From: Sphingobium sp.
GTDB taxonomy: Bacteria > Pseudomonadota > Alphaproteobacteria > Sphingomonadales > Sphingomonadaceae
Length of the DNA stretch: 47,090 nt
NCBI GenBank assembly: GCA_017984895.1
Contig: JAGNYO010000015.1
Coordinates: forward strand, 1 to 47,090
Direction: 5' to 3'
This document shows positions 43,191 to 47,090 of the stretch, piece by piece. The notes beneath the pieces are model-generated. The model saw only the letters and a program-made list of their open reading frames with translations, searched no databases and was not told the DNA's origin. Each line of letters starts with the position of its first letter. Within the stretch, counting starts at the first letter, position 1. The translations under genes were made by a program, and so were the position numbers.

Positions 43191-44057
43191 TCAGAAGGCG
43201 AAGCTGCTGTCGGTTGGCAAGGCCGATCGGTCCGCAAGCAGCACGATGGTGATGCGCCGGTTTTCCGCCCTTTCAGGTTGATCGGGATAGACCGGCCGCG
43301 TTGCCGCCATCGCTACCACCTGCGTGAAACAGTCTGCCGCCACGCCGCTGGCGATGAGGGTATTACGCGCCGCGAGTGCTCGCGCGCCCGAAAGTTGCCA
43401 GTTTGCGTCGCTGTTACCGCCGCTGCCGTCGGTATGGCCTTCCACCGCAATATTGACCTGGATGCCGCGGAGCTTCGCCGCCATCCGGGAAAGAACCGAT
43501 CGGCCATAGGCGTTCAGGGTCGCGCTGTTGCCTTGGAACATGGATTGGCGGTCGGTATCCATCAGGCTGACGCGCAGTTCGTCCCGCCCCATACCGGTCA
43601 TGAAACTGGCGGGCGCTGCATGCTCCTGTGGCACGGCGTCGAGCGCCACCTTCAGCTCCTGCGCCAGCACGCGCAGCGCGGCGCTCGGCACATCGGCGCT
43701 GCCCCCGCGCGCCACGCCTGCGGAGGCGGCTGTCATTGCGGGGGTTCCGCTGGGCGCGCGGCTATCTGCCTGATTACGCTGGGTATGACCGCCTGTGCCG
43801 GGAGAGTTGCTGGCCCCGGAGGTGGTGCCGGTCGCTTGAGGGGCGCTAGGGGGCCCCGGCGTAAAATATTCGGCGAGGCCTTTTAATTGCTCCTTGTCCG
43901 GACTGGAAATGAGCCACAACAGCAGGAAAAACGCCATCATCGCAGTCACGAAATCGGCATAGGCGACCTTCCATGCGCCACCATGATGGCCGCCGCCGAC
44001 CACCTTCTTGACCCGCCGGATTACTACCGGCGCAGGCTGTTTGTCGGAGCCGGCCAT
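43191..44057 (-). CDS. motB: Flagellar motor stator protein MotB
   Basis: A 288-residue stator subunit. The single membrane helix follows GGAWKVAYADFVTAMMAFFLLLWL (in parts), and D35 is the proton-binding residue. A plug and Gly/Ser/Thr-rich linker (about residues 70-120) leads to the C-terminal OmpA-like peptidoglycan-binding domain (VEGHTDGSGG, SGARALAARNTLI, ENRRITIVL). The start at 44057 (MAGSDKQPAP) lies 5 bp after the upstream small gene. motA is not here, so the stator genes are split. Confidence 0.94.
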   Translation of the reverse strand: MAGSDKQPAPVVIRRVKKVVGGGHHGGAWKVAYADFVTAMMAFFLLLWLISSPDKEQLKGLAEYFTPGPPSAPQATGTTSGASNSPGTGGHTQRNQADSRAPSGTPAMTAASAGVARGGSADVPSAALRVLAQELKVALDAVPQEHAAPASFMTGMGRDELRVSLMDTDRQSMFQGNSATLNAYGRSVLSRMAAKLRGIQVNIAVEGHTDGSGGNSDANWQLSGARALAARNTLIASGVAADCFTQVVAMAATRPVYPDQPERAENRRITIVLLADRSALPTDSSFAF

Positions 44058-44062
44058 GGGGT

Positions 44063-44353
44063 TCAGGTCAGCTCGCCAAGGACTTGGCGCAGGCGCTGTT
44101 GCAGCAGATCGAGCCGCACAAGCCCCAGTGCATCGGTAGAGCACATGCCTTCCGATAGCCGATCGAGCATTGCCGCGCTTTCATCCGCCTGCTGGGCAAG
44201 GGCATCGAACAACTGTAGTCTATCGATATGACGGGCAGCAAAATGCTCATCGGCGCACAGGCTGGCCGCCAGATGTTCCAGATGATGCCGCATCTCGCGC
44301 CATTCATTAGCCATCGCAGTGCACAGCGGGTAGACGGAAGGATGAAAGGCCAT
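44063..44353 (-). CDS. Unrecognised small helical protein between cheD and motB
   Basis: A 96-residue protein I cannot assign. It is predicted to be mostly alpha-helical, with an early His-rich stretch (REMRHHLEHLAASLCADEHFAARHIDR), then LQLFDALAQQADESAAMLDRL and a final helix LLQQRLRQVLGEL. There is no signal peptide or membrane helix. It lies 38 bp after cheD and 5 bp before motB on the same strand, so it is probably cotranscribed with chemotaxis and motor genes. Its size and helical hairpin form would suit an adaptor or a CheZ/CheX-like phosphatase, but no catalytic motif is clear. An in-frame internal ATG at 44314 is a possible shorter start. Confidence 0.6.
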   Translation of the reverse strand: MAFHPSVYPLCTAMANEWREMRHHLEHLAASLCADEHFAARHIDRLQLFDALAQQADESAAMLDRLSEGMCSTDALGLVRLDLLQQRLRQVLGELT

Positions 44354-44391
44354 GGGTCACCATAGGGGCTTGAGGAGAAGCGGGCGCTTCA

Positions 44392-44934
44392 TCAGGCGAA
44401 CAGCTCGACATCATTGCTGGCAGGTGGCCGGGCTGGCTGCACTGCGCGTATCGGCGGTGCTTGCGCCACGAGCGTGCAGGCGGCGGTCCCTTCCCAGGCG
44501 CGAAACTCGACTTTGCGCGCTTGTGTGCCGCCGACATTGGTTTGGCTCACCGGGATGCTCTCGGTCTTGAGAAATCGTAGCGCGAACTCCGCGTTGCGGG
44601 TGCCAATCGGCCCGAACGCCGCCTGGATGTTGCCGCCGCCAAACACCTGTGCGCTGAGGCGATGGCGCGATGCACCCCGCTGCATCATCGCGTTGATGAG
44701 CAGTTCCATGGCATGCAAACCATAGCGGTTCATGTCTGCCACGGCGACATTCTGGTGCGGGCCGGGTTCTCCCAACAGAAAGTGGTTCATTCCGCCGATA
44801 TGGGCGATCGGATCATGCAGGCATACCGCGATGCAGGAACCGAGCAGGGTAGAGATGACCACATTCGGCTCGTTCACCACGGCGTTTTCACCCTGGATGA
44901 TTGCAATGCGTTTTGCCGGGAGGCGCATGGTCAT
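44392..44934 (-). CDS. cheD: Chemoreceptor glutamine deamidase CheD
   Basis: CheD deamidates glutamines on chemoreceptors. The 180-residue protein has the catalytic cysteine C34 in LLGSCIAVCLHD and the histidine H51 in GGMNHFLLGE, the dyad known from the family. VFGGGNIQ and IPVSQTNVGGTQARKVEF are also conserved. A proline-rich tail of about 20 residues is extra. The ATG overlaps the cheY stop (TGATG); a second in-frame ATG two codons on is also possible. Confidence 0.94.
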   Translation of the reverse strand: MTMRLPAKRIAIIQGENAVVNEPNVVISTLLGSCIAVCLHDPIAHIGGMNHFLLGEPGPHQNVAVADMNRYGLHAMELLINAMMQRGASRHRLSAQVFGGGNIQAAFGPIGTRNAEFALRFLKTESIPVSQTNVGGTQARKVEFRAWEGTAACTLVAQAPPIRAVQPARPPASNDVELFA

Positions 44935-45323
44935 CAGCTCAGCTCCCCGAATACCCGTTCGATTTTCTCCTTGAGTGCTGCGGGTGCAAAGGGCTTCACC
45001 ACATAATTGTTGACGCCCAGTTCTGCCGCCTTCTGCACCACGGATTTTTCAGAACTGCCGGTCAGCATGATGAACACCGTCTTGCCGATGATCGGATCAG
45101 CGCGCACCGCCTTCAGGAATTCCAGCCCGTCCATATCGGGCATATTATAGTCCGAGATGATGAGGTGAACCCGGTCATTTTGCACGGCGGGCAGAGCTTC
45201 CAGTGCGCTCGCTTTGTCGCGCACGTCGCGGAAGCCCAGATCCTGAAGCGTGCGCCGGATCATCGCGCGCATGCTGGTCTGATCATCGACGACCATCACC
45301 TTGATTGCGGAAGCAGCCGGCAT
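44934..45323 (-). CDS. cheY: Chemotaxis response regulator CheY
   Basis: A single-domain receiver of 129 residues. D13/D14 bind Mg, D58 (IISDYNMPDMDG) is the phosphorylation site, T88 and K110 (VVKPF) complete the active site. It would bind the flagellar switch when phosphorylated by CheA. It is the only CheY here and lies between cheB and cheD, 1 bp after the cheB stop. Confidence 0.94.
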   Translation of the reverse strand: MPAASAIKVMVVDDQTSMRAMIRRTLQDLGFRDVRDKASALEALPAVQNDRVHLIISDYNMPDMDGLEFLKAVRADPIIGKTVFIMLTGSSEKSVVQKAAELGVNNYVVKPFAPAALKEKIERVFGELS

Positions 45324-45324
45324 A

Positions 45325-46383
45325 TCAACATATCCCCATTGGTTCACGGCAGGCGCGGAGCAAGGCTTTGGGCAGGGCATCAAGGCTGATCTCGCGCGTA
45401 ACCGCGCCGAGCAACTTCGCAGCACGCGGCATGCCGTATATGACGCAGCTTCCCTCATCCTGCCCCAGGGTGAGGGCGCCTGCCTTGCGGAGCGCATGCA
45501 GACCCTGCGCGCCATCCTTGCCCATGCCGGTCATGATAACGCCAATGGCCTTTCGCCCAAGTGGGGCGCAGCTTTTGAACAGTATATCTACAGACGGGCG
45601 GTGACCCGATACCGGAGCGGTGGGACGCAGGCGCAAATGGCCATGCCTTCCACCGGAGAGTTCCATATGCGCGTCGGAGCCGGGGGCGATGTAGACGGTG
45701 CCGGCTTGCAGCTTCTCTCCATCGCGTGCCTCCGTAACCCGCATCGGGCAGGTGCGATCAAGCCGCGCAGCAAACCCCTTGGTGAACATGCCGGGCATGT
45801 GCTGCACCACCAGCGTGGGCGGAATGTCCGGCGGCAGTGCGGAGAGCAGCGAGAACAGTGCCTCGACCCCGCCGGTCGAGGCGCCAATCGCGATCACCAG
45901 CTCAGGGTCGCACCCGCCAGCCGAAAGCGCGTGACGCGGCCTGTCATGGTTGATCGCGCGCATGGTGGACCGGGCCGCCGCCTTCACTGTCTCCCGCAAT
46001 GTGCGCGCTTCGCGCAGCAGCGCCTCCGGCCCGCCCGCCGGCTTGCCGATGCATTCCACCGCGCCAAGACGCATCGCCTCGATCGTCGTGTCGGTGCCCT
46101 TGGCCGTCAGCGAAGAGCACATGACTACCGGCATGGGACGCAGGCGCATGATCTTTTCGAGGAAGGTGATGCCGTCCACTCCCGGCATCTCGACATCGAG
46201 CAGCAACACGTCCGGGTTGAGATCCTTCAGCATCCGCCGCGCGATCTCGGCATCCGCGGCCGCGCCAACGACATCTATGCGCGGGTCAGATTGCAATATT
46301 TTCTTGAGGATGGCGCGCATCGAGGCGCTGTCATCCACGATCAACACACGAGTGCGCTGGGCAACGGGCACATTCTCTCTCAC
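45325..46383 (-). CDS. cheB: Chemotaxis methylesterase response regulator CheB
   Basis: CheB removes methyl groups from chemoreceptors and deamidates them. The 352 residues comprise a receiver domain with D63 as phosphosite (LLLDVEMPG) and a C-terminal esterase domain. The catalytic triad is S169 (IGASTGG), H195 (VQHMPGMF) and D290 (MTGMGKDGA). All residues match the E. coli enzyme. It overlaps cheR by 4 bp. Confidence 0.96.
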   Translation of the reverse strand: MRENVPVAQRTRVLIVDDSASMRAILKKILQSDPRIDVVGAAADAEIARRMLKDLNPDVLLLDVEMPGVDGITFLEKIMRLRPMPVVMCSSLTAKGTDTTIEAMRLGAVECIGKPAGGPEALLREARTLRETVKAAARSTMRAINHDRPRHALSAGGCDPELVIAIGASTGGVEALFSLLSALPPDIPPTLVVQHMPGMFTKGFAARLDRTCPMRVTEARDGEKLQAGTVYIAPGSDAHMELSGGRHGHLRLRPTAPVSGHRPSVDILFKSCAPLGRKAIGVIMTGMGKDGAQGLHALRKAGALTLGQDEGSCVIYGMPRAAKLLGAVTREISLDALPKALLRACREPMGIC

Positions 46384-47090
46384 CGCATCGTCTCCGGTTT
46401 GCGATACATGGTATGGCCGCAGGGGATCATGAAATCCTTCGCCTTGCTGAGGAGTCGCTCGCTATGGCCGATATAGAGCGCGCCTCCTGGCGCAAGCTGT
46501 GCGACCAGGCGCATCTCCAGCTCCGTTTTGGCCTCCTCGTTGAAATAGATCATGACGTTGCGGCAGAAGATCGCCTCGAACGTGTGGCGCCACGGCCAGC
46601 GCTCGAACAGGTTGAGCTGCGATGCGGTGACAAGGTTGCCCGCTTCGGGGGCAATGGCAAAGCCGTCCTTCGCGTCGCGCGTCCATAGCTTGCGGTAAGG
46701 CTGAGGAATCTGCTCCAGATGCCCTTTCGGGTATTCCGCCTTGCGCACCGCCTTCACCATTTCTTCTGATATATCGGTGGCAAAAAGCTGTAAGCCCGCG
46801 CTGCGCACCCATTGCGCCTCGCGCAGATCCTGACCAAGCAGTGTCATGGCGATGGTGTAGACCTCCTCGCCCGAGGAACTGGCGGCGGACCAGATGCGCA
46901 CCGGCTCGCGCGCGCTTCGGCCTCGCCAGAAGGGCACCATCTCCTTGTGAAGATGGTTGAAATGATGCTGCTCGCGGAAGAAATGGGTGTGATTGGTGGT
47001 CAGCAGCTCGATCATCTGCCGCCGCTCGGCGAGGTCGCGTCGCACCAGCGCAACATAGTCGGAAAAGCTTTTCAACCCCTGTTCCCGCAA
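46380..47090 (-). CDS. cheR: Chemoreceptor methyltransferase CheR, partial
   Basis: CheR methylates glutamates on chemoreceptors using S-adenosylmethionine. 236 C-terminal residues are visible; the N-terminus lies beyond the right edge. Seen: TTNHTHFFRE, the SAM-binding region WSAASSSGEEVYTIAM, IFCRNVMIYFN, and LAPGGALYIGHSE. The 3' end overlaps cheB (ATGA). Upstream genes such as cheA and cheW probably lie beyond the edge. Confidence 0.96.
   Translation of the reverse strand: MREQGLKSFSDYVALVRRDLAERRQMIELLTTNHTHFFREQHHFNHLHKEMVPFWRGRSAREPVRIWSAASSSGEEVYTIAMTLLGQDLREAQWVRSAGLQLFATDISEEMVKAVRKAEYPKGHLEQIPQPYRKLWTRDAKDGFAIAPEAGNLVTASQLNLFERWPWRHTFEAIFCRNVMIYFNEEAKTELEMRLVAQLAPGGALYIGHSERLLSKAKDFMIPCGHTMYRKPETMR

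Overview
The window reads as a chromosomal core segment of a GC-rich, motile alphaproteobacterium, most likely a member of the Sphingomonadales. This is inferred from the gene families (FnrL-type regulator, full ccoNOQPGHIS set, FliX, the rsmB/rpe/heparinase/purH neighbourhood, a DUF1674 protein) and from codon use. There are no tRNA or rRNA genes, CRISPR arrays, insertion sequences or phage genes, so this looks like ordinary chromosome, not a transferred island.

Layout. 1-2282 (minus strand): the N-terminal part of a membrane-anchored TPR protein, panB, a cysteine-bearing Rrf2 regulator and a YffB/ArsC-like protein. 2407-11268 (plus strand): an FNR-type oxygen regulator followed by a tightly overlapped high-affinity cbb3 oxidase operon, ccoN-O-Q-P-G-H-I-S, ending in a small unrecognised cysteine-containing protein. 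A perfect FNR box stands before ccoN, and a near-consensus one covers the fnr start codon. 11301-13710 (minus): wecC and wecB, which make UDP-ManNAcA. 13951-26409 (plus): rpoB-rpoC with a structured leader and a strong terminator, flanked by two unlike chemoreceptor genes. A carbohydrate porin follows.

27612-31725 (minus): purH, a heparinase II/III-like gene and rpe, with a perfect 24-bp-arm inverted repeat between purH and the heparinase gene. 31948-33042: a soluble chemoreceptor-like gene broken by one in-frame TAG, with a CtrA-like site upstream. Then rsmB (minus), a DUF1674 gene and galU (plus).

35597-47090: a flagellar and chemotaxis region: flgI-flgJ-flgN, fliX, flgC-fliE-fliQ-fliR-flhB, fliN-fliO-fliP, a small c-type cytochrome, motB-fliL, an unrecognised 96-residue gene, and cheR-cheB-cheY-cheD (cheR cut by the window edge). 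flgB, motA, cheA and cheW are not in the window.

How it fits together: the FNR regulator probably drives the low-oxygen oxidase operon, whose accessory genes (G, H, I, S) supply copper and assembly. The flagellar export gate (FliPQR-FlhB), rod (FlgC, FliE), P-ring (FlgI), stator (MotB, FliL) and adaptation genes (CheR, B, D, Y) are split into short, divergently and convergently packed operons. No clearly new multi-gene system was found. The best leads are the small gene ending the cco operon, the TAG-split sensor, the structured rpoB leader, the large inverted repeat before purH, and the small gene between motB and cheD.
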